64,000 nt of DNA from NCBI GenBank assembly GCA_031553045.1, contig JAVBLZ010000006.1, positions 839,793 to 903,792 of the forward strand. The letters run 5' to 3'. The position numbers and the translations under genes are program-made. The DNA is from CALXQW01 sp031553045 (GTDB taxonomy: Bacteria > Verrucomicrobiota > Verrucomicrobiia > Opitutales > Intestinicryptomonadaceae). Shown in pieces: positions 51,823-60,646 of this stretch (position 1 is its first letter; each line of letters opens with the position of its first letter). The notes beneath the pieces were generated by a model. That model was given only the letters and a program-made list of their open reading frames with translations, made no database searches and had not been told where the DNA came from.

Positions 51823-52258
51823 AACACTCAGCATAGGCGCAGACCACGGCGGATTCAAGCTTAAGCAAGAGCTTATCTTGACTCTTACAAGTTTCGGGAT
51901 GAAAATTTTGGACAAAGGCTGCTTTGACGAAAACTCCGTAGATTATCCAGATTTGGCGCACGCCGTGTGCTCAGATGTGCAATCTTCCAAAGCTGATTTC
52001 GGTGTTCTTGTCTGCACTAGCGGTATTGGAATGAGTATTGCCGCAAACAAGCACGAAGGCATACGTGCCGCACTCTGCCACAATCTTGACAGCGCAAAAT
52101 TTTCAAGGCTGCACAACAACGCAAATGTTATATGCCTCGGCGCAAAATATACGGATTCTCTTTTGGCGGCAGAAATGGTAAAGACATTCGCATCTACGGA
52201 ATTTGAAGGCGGCAGACATGAACGCAGGGTCTGCAAAATGATGGATTTTGAAAAGTAA
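51815..52258 (+). CDS. rpiB: RpiB/LacA-family ribose-5-phosphate isomerase B
   Basis: A 147-residue enzyme interconverting ribose-5-phosphate and ribulose-5-phosphate. SIGADHGGFKLKQELI, DYPDLAHAVCSDV, the active-site Cys in LVCTSGIGMSIAANKHEGIR, ALCHNLDSAKFSRLHNNANV and a phosphate-binding FEGGRHERRV tail are canonical. It lies between the phosphatase gene (8-bp overlap) and glyA (20-bp gap), linking pentose phosphate supply to the purine/one-carbon genes of the operon. Confidence 0.95.
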   Translation: MNKTLSIGADHGGFKLKQELILTLTSFGMKILDKGCFDENSVDYPDLAHAVCSDVQSSKADFGVLVCTSGIGMSIAANKHEGIRAALCHNLDSAKFSRLHNNANVICLGAKYTDSLLAAEMVKTFASTEFEGGRHERRVCKMMDFEK

Positions 52259-52278
52259 AAAACTAAATTTAAACAACT

Positions 52279-53538
52279 ATGAACAAAGCAATATCTAAAG
52301 AAAGTCTTAAGAATTTTGATCCTGAAATTTTCGATGCAATCTGCAAAGAAACAAACAGACAGCAGACGCATATTGAGCTTATAGCTTCTGAAAATTTCAC
52401 AATGCCCGCAATTATGGAGGCTGCGGGTTCAACGCTCACAAACAAATATGCGGAAGGTTATCCGGGCAAGCGCTATTACGGCGGTTGCGAATTTGTGGAT
52501 ATCGCCGAAGACTTGGCAATCAACAGGGCAAAAGAACTTTTTGGCGCAGAACACGTGAATGTGCAACCGCACTCTGGTTCTCAGGCAAATATAGCCGTCT
52601 ATACGGCAATACTTCAACCCGGCGATAAAATTTTGACCATGTCTTTGGAGCACGGCGGCCATCTTACGCACGGGCATCCAAAGAATGTTTCCGGTATGCT
52701 TTACAATGTAGTAAATTACGGCGTTGAAGTTGAAACGGGCAGGATAGATTATGACAAGCTTGAAGCCCTTGCAATGGCAGAAAAACCAAAGCTTATAACA
52801 GTTGGCGCAAGTGCGTATCCGCGCATTATAGATTTTGAACGCATGGGCAAAATTGCAAAAAAGTGCGGGGCGTTGATGCTCGCAGATATAGCCCATATTG
52901 CGGGTCTTGTCGCCGCAGGCATACATCCTTCTCCGATTAAGCATTGCGACTTTGTTACAACAACAACGCACAAAACCCTCAGAGGCCCAAGAGGCGGCAT
53001 AATCATGTGCACTCAAGAATACGCAAAAGCTATTGATTCTGCTGTATTCCCAGGCAATCAGGGCGGTCCATTGATGCATATTATTGCGGCAAAAGCGGTC
53101 TGCTTCAAAGCGGCTTTGACTCAGGAATTTAAAGACTATCAAAACCAGATTGTTAAAAACTGCGCCGCCTTGGCAAATGAACTTAAAGCGCTGGGTTACG
53201 GCCTAGTTTCAGACGGTACGGACAATCATCTTATGCTCATAGACCTGCGTAAAAGCCATGACGAACTCACAGGTAAAGACGCTCAAATTGCGCTAGACAA
53301 AGCAAATATCACCACAAACAAAAACACCGTCCCCGGTGAGACACGCTCTCCCTTTAAGGCAAGCGGCGTAAGGCTTGGCACGGCGGCTGTTACTTCCAGA
53401 GGCATGACAGAAGCACAGATGAAGCAAATCGCAATTTTCATAGACAAGGTTCTTAAAAATCCCAATGACGATGCCGTCATAGAAGGCGTTAAGACGGAGG
53501 TTAAGAAGCTTTGCGCTGAATTTCCCCTGCCCTACTAA
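52279..53538 (+). CDS. glyA: Serine hydroxymethyltransferase
   Basis: A 419-residue PLP enzyme converting serine and tetrahydrofolate to glycine and methylene-THF. ELIASENFTMPAIMEAAGS, TNKYAEGYPGKRYYGGCEFV, VQPHSGSQANIAVYTAILQP, the PLP-Lys motif VTTTTHKTLRGPRGGIIMC and NKNTVPGETRSPFKASGVRL are complete. It supplies glycine for purD upstream in the same operon. It is the last gene of the five-gene operon. Confidence 0.98.
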   Translation: MNKAISKESLKNFDPEIFDAICKETNRQQTHIELIASENFTMPAIMEAAGSTLTNKYAEGYPGKRYYGGCEFVDIAEDLAINRAKELFGAEHVNVQPHSGSQANIAVYTAILQPGDKILTMSLEHGGHLTHGHPKNVSGMLYNVVNYGVEVETGRIDYDKLEALAMAEKPKLITVGASAYPRIIDFERMGKIAKKCGALMLADIAHIAGLVAAGIHPSPIKHCDFVTTTTHKTLRGPRGGIIMCTQEYAKAIDSAVFPGNQGGPLMHIIAAKAVCFKAALTQEFKDYQNQIVKNCAALANELKALGYGLVSDGTDNHLMLIDLRKSHDELTGKDAQIALDKANITTNKNTVPGETRSPFKASGVRLGTAAVTSRGMTEAQMKQIAIFIDKVLKNPNDDAVIEGVKTEVKKLCAEFPLPY

Positions 53539-53650
53539 TATTGAATTTTGCGTTAAAAAATATGCAAATAATCCTTGCCTAAGATTCATTTTTTTGAGAT
53601 TATTTGTTCATAACAAACCTAACTTGTACCAACAAATATTTTATTTATTT

Positions 53651-54358
53651 ATGAAAACAAAAAAGATTAAAAAAGCGTTTACTCTCGTTGAATTGATGAT
53701 TGTTATTGCAATTATCGGCATTTTGGCAGGTCTGATATTCCCTGCTTTTGGTCCGGTTCTGAGAGCTGTAGATAAGATGACCGCCTCCAGCTACGCTTCC
53801 AGCATAGCTAAAGGTTGGATACAATACACAAGAAACAGCACAGTACCCCTGCTTAAAAAGGAAAATATTTACCTCTGGGCGGCAGTGTTGGCAGAAAAAC
53901 AAGATTTGAACACTCCAAAGCTCTGGTGCTTAACTTTTGACGAGCTTGTAGGTTTTGAAATTGCAGACGGCGGCCTGCCAAACGTGGTTGTAGATATTGC
54001 GCAAAATGGCGATGTCAGGCTCAATCAAAAGTTCGCAAACTTGCCCATAAGCTGGCAGGTTGCAAACGGCACTCCTGCTTCCGCAAAATCCAGCACGCCT
54101 TTGCTCTGGACACGCGGTTTGAAGTTTGACGGCAGGTGGGATGCAGACATGGGCGTATTCAAATCTGAAGGCGGCCACATAGTCTTTGTTGACGGCAGCG
54201 TACAGTGGTTCAGTTCCCTCAAAAAAGAAGGTTCTAACGAAGGTGTCTTGAATGTCTATGGTTCTACAACGCCAACGTTCAACATTGTGCAGGCAATATT
54301 TGGCAAAGTGCCAACAAATATCCTCACGGGTAAAATACCCACAGGCACAGGGATGTAA
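53651..54358 (+). CDS. Type II/IV prepilin-like protein with H...DG tail motif
   Basis: A 235-residue protein with a prepilin leader MKTKKIKKAFTLVELMIVIA and a hydrophobic helix (IAIIGILAGLIFPAFG). The residue before the mature Phe is Ala, where processing peptidases prefer Gly. Glu5 of the mature protein is present. The C-terminal part has GGHIVFVDGSVQWFSS, the H-x-x-F-x-DG motif frequent in Planctomycetota/Verrucomicrobiota prepilin-like families, whose role is unknown. The ATG at 53651 gives the correct leader. The ORF begins earlier at 53594. A strong terminator follows, so it is a monocistronic unit. Confidence 0.88.
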   Translation: MKTKKIKKAFTLVELMIVIAIIGILAGLIFPAFGPVLRAVDKMTASSYASSIAKGWIQYTRNSTVPLLKKENIYLWAAVLAEKQDLNTPKLWCLTFDELVGFEIADGGLPNVVVDIAQNGDVRLNQKFANLPISWQVANGTPASAKSSTPLLWTRGLKFDGRWDADMGVFKSEGGHIVFVDGSVQWFSSLKKEGSNEGVLNVYGSTTPTFNIVQAIFGKVPTNILTGKIPTGTGM

Positions 54359-54375
54359 TCGCTTTTAGTTTTATC

Positions 54376-54411
54376 AAAAAAAGAGCCTTTCAAAGGCTCT
54401 TTTTTTTGCTT
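54376..54411 (+). terminator. Intrinsic terminator after the prepilin-like gene
   Basis: AAAAAAAGAGCCTTT pairs with AAAGGCTCTTTTTTT across a two-base loop region, followed by T8. Stem of about 13-15 bp. Confidence 0.9.
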
Positions 54412-54479
54412 ATTTTGCTTCTGCCAAAAGCGTTTTGAAACTTGCATATAAAAAAATTTTCAACAGCATTCTAAAAAAT

Positions 54480-55346
54480 ATGCCTCAGATACCGCAAATT
54501 AAAATAGCATCCTCAGACTGGCAAGACTATGAACTTCTGGATTCAGGAGACAGGCTAAAGCTTGAGCGCTTTGGCGATTATATTGTAATCAGAAGCGAGC
54601 CTAAGGCATGGTGGCGAGCCAAAACTCCTGCACTCTGGAAACAGGCGGACGCTCAGTATTTTGACGAAATAAAAACCCAATCGGGTTGGAAGTTTTTAAC
54701 AAACAAACGCTTTCCGATTTTAGATTTTAAAGGTATAAAATTTGCGACAAAACTTTTGGACGGTTCAAAACATCTCGGAATATTTCCTGAACAAAGCCCG
54801 CATTGGGACTATGTTTTTGAACACTCTCAAAAAGGTAAAAAACTTTTAAATCTTTTTGGTTATACCGGGGCGGCAAGTTTGGTTGCGGCAAAAGCCGGCG
54901 CAGAAGTTGTGCACGTTGACGCCTCAAAACCTTCTGTTGCTTGGGCAAGGCAAAATCAAGAAATCAGCGCCCTGCAAGACCTGCCAATACGTTGGATAAT
55001 TGACGATGCTCTTAAATTCGTAAAACGGCAGGAAAAACGAGGAGAGCTTTACGACGCCATATTACTAGACCCTCCAGCCTTTGGCAGAGGTCCAAAGAAC
55101 GAGCTTTGGAAGCTTGAAAAAATGCTGCCCGAACTTTTGGAGAGCGTCTCAAAAATTCTTTCCCCAAAGACGGGTTCTTATGCAATCATAACGCTCTATT
55201 CCATAGACGCTTCCCCGATAATGGCAGCAAATATCATGAAAGACTATTTCAAAAATGTTGAGCTTGAGTGCGGAGAGTTGGTCTTAAACCCTGTAAACTC
55301 ATACCCTTTGCCACTTTCAATTTGGTGCAGGGCGGTGGTTAAATAA
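54480..55346 (+). CDS. SAM-dependent methyltransferase, RlmI/rRNA-cytosine type
   Basis: A 288-residue class I methyltransferase from the chosen start (MPQIPQIKIASSDWQDYELL). An N-terminal beta-barrel-like segment (about 1-105) precedes the Rossmann core: FPEQSPHWDYVFEHSQKGKK, motif I LLNLFGYTGAASLVAAKAGA, VHVDASKPSVAWARQNQ, and motif IV ILLDPPAFGRGPKNELWKLE with the DPPxFGRGP signature of the RlmI/YccW group. The target is probably 23S rRNA cytosine, by family. An upstream ATG at 54435 would add a Lys-rich 15-residue tail. Confidence 0.85.
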   Translation: MPQIPQIKIASSDWQDYELLDSGDRLKLERFGDYIVIRSEPKAWWRAKTPALWKQADAQYFDEIKTQSGWKFLTNKRFPILDFKGIKFATKLLDGSKHLGIFPEQSPHWDYVFEHSQKGKKLLNLFGYTGAASLVAAKAGAEVVHVDASKPSVAWARQNQEISALQDLPIRWIIDDALKFVKRQEKRGELYDAILLDPPAFGRGPKNELWKLEKMLPELLESVSKILSPKTGSYAIITLYSIDASPIMAANIMKDYFKNVELECGELVLNPVNSYPLPLSIWCRAVVK

Positions 55347-55375
55347 AAAAAACACCCACGTTGTCCGCATGGGTT

Positions 55376-55455
55376 TAGAGCGCATCCCAAATAAATTGCG
55401 CAGTTTTACAATCTCAAAGTTTCATTTGCGCACAACTTTTTTGGGATGTGCTCTA
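55376..55455. repeat. 80-bp imperfect palindrome between convergent genes
   Basis: TAGAGCGCATCCCAAA (55376 on) followed by ATTGCGCA pairs with TGCGCACAACTT then TTTGGGATGTGCTCTA (to 55455), giving two stem blocks of about 16 and 7 bp with a loop of about 28 nt. It lies between two convergent genes and could be a long bidirectional terminator or a REP/MITE-like element. Confidence 0.7.
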
Positions 55456-55463
55456 GAGTAAAA

Positions 55464-56006
55464 TCAGCTTTGCTTTTCCCGTGGGACTTCCCGCCTAAAA
55501 AACTTGTAAACCCTGATAAATGAAGGGGTGAAAAGCTTCGGATTTATTGCAATCAGGCGTTCAAAATCATCCTCCAAAATCCATTCCAAACTGTGTATTT
55601 CATTTTCAGGAAACTTGAATGGGCCCTCGCAAACAAGCGTATAGACAAAGGTAAATTCTTGCCCCGTAGATTTTGAAGGCTCAATTTTTCCGATTTTTTT
55701 AAAGTCTGAAATTTCAGTAATAATCCCCAGTTCTTCGTAGGTTTCACGTATCAGAGCTTTGTCATAATCTTCAGTGCTGTCAACGTGTCCGGAGCAAGAC
55801 GTAGTGTATGCGCCCGGATGAGAATCTTTCCAAAACGAGCGCTTTTGCATCAAGATTTTTTTGCCGGACTTGTCAAAAACTATGGCGTGCACGCTTCTAT
55901 GCCTTAACTTTTCGGCATGAATTTTTGAGCGGGGGGCAGAACCAATGACATTGTCGCAATCGTCAACAATGTCAAAAATCTCGTCTTTATTTTGTCCTTC
56001 AATCAT
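55464..56006 (-). CDS. Nudix hydrolase, YfcD/IDI-like
   Basis: A 180-residue Nudix protein. The Nudix box is intact: GHVDSTEDYDKALIRETYEE followed by LGI (G-x5-E-x7-RE-x2-EE-x-G). It begins IFDIVDDCDNVIGSAPRSKI with HRSVHAIVFDKSGKKILMQK, the pattern of the YfcD/isopentenyl-diphosphate-isomerase-like Nudix branch. Substrate not deducible. Its start is 1 bp from the stop of the DUF362-like gene, which lies upstream on the same strand, so both form one unit. Confidence 0.9.
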   Translation of the reverse strand: MIEGQNKDEIFDIVDDCDNVIGSAPRSKIHAEKLRHRSVHAIVFDKSGKKILMQKRSFWKDSHPGAYTTSCSGHVDSTEDYDKALIRETYEELGIITEISDFKKIGKIEPSKSTGQEFTFVYTLVCEGPFKFPENEIHSLEWILEDDFERLIAINPKLFTPSFIRVYKFFRREVPREKQS

Positions 56007-56007
56007 A

Positions 56008-57156
56008 TTATTTATAACTTACAAATATCCTGTCATGTTTAGACATGTCAACATTGCCAAGGTTCAATTTTGTGCAATTTTCCAGAACCATAGGCAACGT
56101 TATGCGCTCAAAACCCTTTGCAGTTCTGTGTTTATTCATCAAATCCCAAGCTATGTAGTCAAGCAATACTATGTCTGAACTCAAGAGCAAATACGGTTCT
56201 GAAACGGTAACGCCTGAATTGAAAATATTGCCGCCCGCTATCTGCATTTTTTCAAAACTTAATATGCTGAACAAGTAAGCTTCTCTCATTTCCGGGATTG
56301 CGGAAATTTCTGCCATTGCCATCGGAGAATTTGCGGATGCTTCTAAAAATCTGTCGTGATTTGACACATTCCAAAGAGATACGTTTGCTATTGCACCGGA
56401 AACGCCAATGCCCTTATTTTCAGTAATCACAGGCAGATTAATCCAAAAATCAAAAGTGTAATAAAGCGGAACGGGTATCATGCTTTTACGAAGCTCAGGG
56501 TCATAAACGTTGTAATCTGGCTGGTCATAACCGGTAACTTTTGGCGCAAGCGGGCTATCGTAAAACCATTTTTTATCGTAATATTTTTCACTCATCAAAT
56601 CGGCAACGGGAGTACCCTTGTAATTGTCGGGCACGCCAGCTTGCATTTGGCTTACTCTGGGCAAAAAACCCACCTCTCTTAGTTTGAATCTATTTAGGTC
56701 AACAAGCACAATTTCATCTTTTTTATAACCCCTGTTTTCAAGTTGGATTATCACTGCATCAACCAAATCTTGCGGAGTTGCAATGCCCTTGCCGCTATTG
56801 GAATAAATTTTAAGCCCCACCCTGCCTTTTGCGCCTCTGATGATTTTTTTGCCCACCTTTTCTTCAAAATCTTTGAATATTGCCTTGACCGCTTTATTAT
56901 AGTCGGACGCTGAAAAAGACTTCATGCGGCATTCAAAAAGCATGTTTTTGGTTTCAGAAAACTTTATCTGGTCGGCAGATTTCGCCAATTCAGGGTCTTC
57001 ATCAGAAATTGGCAGCACCGTTGGTTGTACCACCTTTAATGGCGCACTTTGAGACGTAATCAAAGTATCTTGGGCGCTCAGAGAGCAGACGCCCAATATT
57101 ATTGCAAAAAATAATTGCAAGGTGGAATTTTTTATTAGAGTATGTCCGTTGTTCAT
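56008..57156 (-). CDS. Exported DUF362-like protein
   Basis: A 382-residue protein from the chosen start (MNNGHTLIKNSTLQLFFAII), with a signal peptide ending near CSLSAQ. The order RVGLKIYSNSGKGIATPQDL, VDAVIIQLENRGYKKDEIVL, FDFWINLPVITENKGIGVSG, SLWNVSNHDRF and LLLSSDIVLLDYIAWDLMN follows the DUF362 pattern (ligand-binding/iron-sulfur-associated in some members), but no Cys cluster is present. Function unknown. It is divergent from the TPR lipoprotein gene. The upstream ATG at 57192 would add a 12-residue segment before the signal peptide. Confidence 0.65.
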   Translation of the reverse strand: MNNGHTLIKNSTLQLFFAIILGVCSLSAQDTLITSQSAPLKVVQPTVLPISDEDPELAKSADQIKFSETKNMLFECRMKSFSASDYNKAVKAIFKDFEEKVGKKIIRGAKGRVGLKIYSNSGKGIATPQDLVDAVIIQLENRGYKKDEIVLVDLNRFKLREVGFLPRVSQMQAGVPDNYKGTPVADLMSEKYYDKKWFYDSPLAPKVTGYDQPDYNVYDPELRKSMIPVPLYYTFDFWINLPVITENKGIGVSGAIANVSLWNVSNHDRFLEASANSPMAMAEISAIPEMREAYLFSILSFEKMQIAGGNIFNSGVTVSEPYLLLSSDIVLLDYIAWDLMNKHRTAKGFERITLPMVLENCTKLNLGNVDMSKHDRIFVSYK

Positions 57157-57269
57157 CTTGATAAAATTGGGCTGAATAATTTGGTCTATCAATCCATAGA
57201 CGATGTCTTTTCCTTATTCGTTCATAAAAGTTCCGGATGTTAATAAAAAAAATGCAAACAATGCAAGCA

Positions 57270-58772
57270 ATGAAGTTAAAAAAACTCTTACACATTCTTA
57301 TAATATCGCTGGCGGTTTTCTTGAGCGCATGTATGCCCAAGACTCCTGAACAAATCGCAAAAGAGCGCAGAAAAAACATAGACACAACCGTTGCAAGGGC
57401 GCAAACCATGATGTTTGAAGAAAAAAATCAAGACGCCATAGACTTGCTCAACGCCTCATTCAACCAATATGGAGACGATGTAAAACTTTGCGAGCTTCTT
57501 GCGCAAGCCTATGCGCAGGTGAATCAGTATGATCTTGCCGCAATGTTTTACGAAAAATCTGCAAGCCTTCCAGACGGCAACCCTGCGCTTTATCTCAACG
57601 CCGCAAACGCCTATGAACAGCTTAAAGCTTATGAGCAGGCAATGGCTATGTATGAAAAATATCTCAAGGCAATTCCCTCAGATTTTTTGGCTTGGAAATC
57701 TTTGGCAAAAATCTACACGCAGCAGCAAAAGTACAACGAAGCCTTGACTGCATATATGAGTTCTTTGAAGGTTGCCTCACGCAATCCCACCACCGACGAA
57801 GCCTGCGATATCGGGTTGCTATTTTTAAAAATAGGCAATATACCTCAGGCTCTCAAGTGGCTTGAAAGCGCACTTGAAGCAACCTCTGAAGAAAATTTAG
57901 ATACCAGAAAAAACATTCTGATTGGTCTTATGGATTTATATTTGGCTGAAAAAAACATGCCAAAACTTGAAGCCATCGTGCAAGAGCTCAATAAGATGGA
58001 CGATAAACTTGTGGAATCTTTGCACCCAGGTTTAAACGCCCAAATAGCGGATTTTAGGGCAAAACTTGAAGCCGCAAAACTTGCGCTTGAACAAGAAAAA
58101 CTCGCCAAAGAAGAAGCGGAAAAGAAAGCCAAGTTAGAAGCGGAAAAAGCAGAGGCGGAAAAACTCGCCTTGGAAGAAAAAATGAAGGCGATAGAGGCGG
58201 AGAAAATTAAAACCACCCAAGAAAAATCAAAGCAAGAAACAACAGCTCAAGCGCCTGCCGAAAATTTGCCCGCAGAAATTAAAGATGTAGAAAAGCCCAA
58301 AGAGGATGATTCTGAAAGCCTGATGGAAAAATCCAGAAAAAGTCTGGAAGATTCAGACACTAAGGCGGCTGAAAAATTCGCCCACAAGGCGGTGATGAAA
58401 GACCCTGTCGATTACATGACTTGGCGCACGCTGGCAAAAGCTTATGAGGCGCAGGAACGCTGGCAAGACGCTTGTCTGGCGGCAAAGGAATCTATGCTGC
58501 GCAACCCCGACAATCTCGACGCAAATTTGATGTATCTGCGTCAAGCCGCAAAAGTTTTGCCCTATGACAAAATGTTGGATGCGCTCTACGCAAGCCTCAA
58601 AAAATTCCCGTCAAATAGCGAGATTATGCTTGGAATTGCACGTACATACAGGCTTTCCGGCAACAAGAACAACGCAATGTTCTTCTACAAAAAATTCCTC
58701 GACGAAACTTCAAGCGACCACCCGAACTATGCGGAAGCCTCTGAAGAATATGCTCAACTGACGACAAGATAA
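57270..58772 (+). CDS. TPR-repeat lipoprotein
   Basis: A 500-residue lipoprotein from the chosen start (MKLKKLLHILIISLAVFLSAC, lipobox LSAC). At least five TPR units lie in residues about 35-250 (ALYLNAANAYEQLKAYEQAM, AWKSLAKIYTQQQKYNEALT, DIGLLFLKIGNIPQALKWLE). A Glu/Lys/Ala-rich coiled coil (about 268-325: LALEQEKLAKEEAEKKAKLE) follows, then more TPRs at the C-terminus (WRTLAKAYEAQERWQDACLA, IMLGIARTYRLSGNKNNAMF). Such proteins scaffold envelope complexes, but no partner is identifiable. The ORF starts at 57237, 11 codons before the preferred ATG. It is followed at 7 bp by dnaG. Confidence 0.82.
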   Translation: MKLKKLLHILIISLAVFLSACMPKTPEQIAKERRKNIDTTVARAQTMMFEEKNQDAIDLLNASFNQYGDDVKLCELLAQAYAQVNQYDLAAMFYEKSASLPDGNPALYLNAANAYEQLKAYEQAMAMYEKYLKAIPSDFLAWKSLAKIYTQQQKYNEALTAYMSSLKVASRNPTTDEACDIGLLFLKIGNIPQALKWLESALEATSEENLDTRKNILIGLMDLYLAEKNMPKLEAIVQELNKMDDKLVESLHPGLNAQIADFRAKLEAAKLALEQEKLAKEEAEKKAKLEAEKAEAEKLALEEKMKAIEAEKIKTTQEKSKQETTAQAPAENLPAEIKDVEKPKEDDSESLMEKSRKSLEDSDTKAAEKFAHKAVMKDPVDYMTWRTLAKAYEAQERWQDACLAAKESMLRNPDNLDANLMYLRQAAKVLPYDKMLDALYASLKKFPSNSEIMLGIARTYRLSGNKNNAMFFYKKFLDETSSDHPNYAEASEEYAQLTTR

Positions 58773-58779
58773 GCATCTA

Positions 58780-60624
58780 ATGCCCTTCTTTAAGGATAGT
58801 TTTCTTGAAACGATAAGGTCTAGGGTAAATATCTATGACATTGCTTCGGGCTATGTGAGTCTGAAAAAATCGGGCGCAGCCTTCAAAGGGTTAAGCCCTT
58901 TTACTTCTGAAAAAACGCCGTCATTTTTTGTGTATCCCGATAAAAATTTCTTCTACTGTTTCAGCACGGCGCAAGGCGGCGACATCTTTAAGTTTGTCAT
59001 GATTAAAGAATCCATGAATTTTGCCGACGCCGTCGAATTCATCGCACACAGGTTTGGGATTGAAGTTGAGTACGAAGAAAATTCAAAATTCAAAAAACAA
59101 AACAGCTCTTTAACAAAACAAATTTTTGAAATCAATGAAGATGCAGCAGCATATTTTGCGGAAAACTTTTGGGCTGAAACTAATGAAGCCCAAATCTTGC
59201 GTAAATACTGGCAAGAGGAGCGCTCATTCAGCGTAGAAGACGCAAAAATAATGCGGATCGGTTTTGCAACTCTTGATGATTCAAGACTTAAAAAAATTCT
59301 GGAAAACAAGGGTTATACTATCGAGGCAATCAAAGCCTGCGGTCTTTTTTTTGCCAGAGAGCAGGATAAATTCTTAAACAATTTACGCTCAAGATTCAGG
59401 GGTAGGCTCATGATTCCAATTTGCGACCGCTTTGGCAGAACTGTCGCATTCACCGCACGTAAGACCCAGTTCACCCCAACCGACATCGCTTACGAGGAGG
59501 GGAAATACATAAACTCTCCCGAAACTGAAGTCTTTAAAAAAAATGCCCTGCTATTCAATCTCGATAAGGCAAGAGAATCTATTTCGGAAAAAGACACCGC
59601 CATACTTGTCGAAGGTCAGATAGACGCTATGCGGATGTTTTCATGCGGGTTTCAAAACACCGTGGCAAGCCAAGGAACTTCTTTGGGCATTGAGCAACTT
59701 GGGCTCATAAAAAAATATGCGGGAAATTTAATCATACTTTATGACGGCGATAGTCCCGGCGCAAAAGCCTCTTTAGGCGCAATAGAAGTTGCAATACAAG
59801 CGGGGCTATTCCCCACTGTGATACGTCTGCCTAATGGAGATGACCCAGACACCTACCTCAAAAATAATGGTAAAGCCAGCATGCAAAAATTGCTTGATGA
59901 TTTCAGGCAAAAACCAATGTTTTACTATGTAGCAGAAGTCAGGAAAAAAAGCCCAAATCTTTCTACATCGCAAAAAAGCGCCCTGCTTGAAAAGATGTTT
60001 GAGATAATCTGCAACAGCGTATCCACCATTGCCGAAGACGATTATCTGCGCACTTTGGCGCTTGCGCTGCTTGTGGAACCCACACCGTTAATCCGCGATT
60101 ACGCAAGTTGGAAAAAGCGCAGATTCAGCCAAAAAAATCGTGATGATTTTACGCCAAAAAAAACTCAAACTCAAAGCGTTGGGATATTGACAAACGCCGC
60201 ATACGATGCTCTACTTGTCTGCTTAAATCATGACAGTTTGGCGGAAATGCTTTCCAAAGTCATTCAGGAAGATTGGTTAAACCCTGATGACAAGTATGAA
60301 GCGCTTCTGTTACGAGTTCTTGCTTTATACAAGGAAGGCATTGGTTTTGACATCTCCGATATTGACTCACACTTTGAAAACGAATCCGAACAAAAAATAA
60401 TTTATGAGATCTTATCTAAAGACGATAATAATATAGAAAACCCTGTAAACGTGGCAAACAAATGCGCCCAGACTTTGTTCCGCAAATATTGTCTGGCACA
60501 AATACAAACTTTGAATGCAGAACTTGCGGATCCTCAAAAAACTTTTGAAGAAAAAAGCAGAATTTTGGAAAAAATTAAAGCCTTGAGAAACCAATCTAAA
60601 AATCCGCTTCCACAAATTTCATAA
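58780..60624 (+). CDS. dnaG: DNA primase with altered N-terminal zinc-binding motif
   Basis: A 614-residue primase making RNA primers at the replication fork. The N-terminal CHC2-type domain is clear in YVSLKKSGAAFKGLSPFTSE and KTPSFFVYPDKNFFYCFSTA, but the usual Cys-Pro-Phe-His is Ser-Pro-Phe-Thr and the CFGCG is CFSTA, so only one of the four zinc ligands (the Cys before Phe) remains. The core is normal: RFRGRLMIPICDRFGRTVAF, TOPRIM ILVEGQIDAMRMFSCGFQNT, VASQGTSLG and ILYDGDSPGAKAS, with the metal-binding Glu and Asp-x-Asp. The C-terminal helicase-interaction domain is present. It is followed at 22 bp by rpoD, the classical dnaG-rpoD macromolecular-synthesis order. Function is probably retained without zinc. 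Confidence 0.93.
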   Translation: MPFFKDSFLETIRSRVNIYDIASGYVSLKKSGAAFKGLSPFTSEKTPSFFVYPDKNFFYCFSTAQGGDIFKFVMIKESMNFADAVEFIAHRFGIEVEYEENSKFKKQNSSLTKQIFEINEDAAAYFAENFWAETNEAQILRKYWQEERSFSVEDAKIMRIGFATLDDSRLKKILENKGYTIEAIKACGLFFAREQDKFLNNLRSRFRGRLMIPICDRFGRTVAFTARKTQFTPTDIAYEEGKYINSPETEVFKKNALLFNLDKARESISEKDTAILVEGQIDAMRMFSCGFQNTVASQGTSLGIEQLGLIKKYAGNLIILYDGDSPGAKASLGAIEVAIQAGLFPTVIRLPNGDDPDTYLKNNGKASMQKLLDDFRQKPMFYYVAEVRKKSPNLSTSQKSALLEKMFEIICNSVSTIAEDDYLRTLALALLVEPTPLIRDYASWKKRRFSQKNRDDFTPKKTQTQSVGILTNAAYDALLVCLNHDSLAEMLSKVIQEDWLNPDDKYEALLLRVLALYKEGIGFDISDIDSHFENESEQKIIYEILSKDDNNIENPVNVANKCAQTLFRKYCLAQIQTLNAELADPQKTFEEKSRILEKIKALRNQSKNPLPQIS

Positions 60625-60646
60625 TAAAATTTTCAAAATAAAAGAC

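Noticed and set aside
51864..52300. Riboswitch search upstream of glyA and purD
   Set aside because: Gaps are 20 bp and 3 bp, too short for any riboswitch.
52429..53142. 237-codon minus-strand ORF inside glyA
   Set aside because: Complete antisense overlap with canonical glyA, and its product (His/Cys-rich) looks like no protein family.
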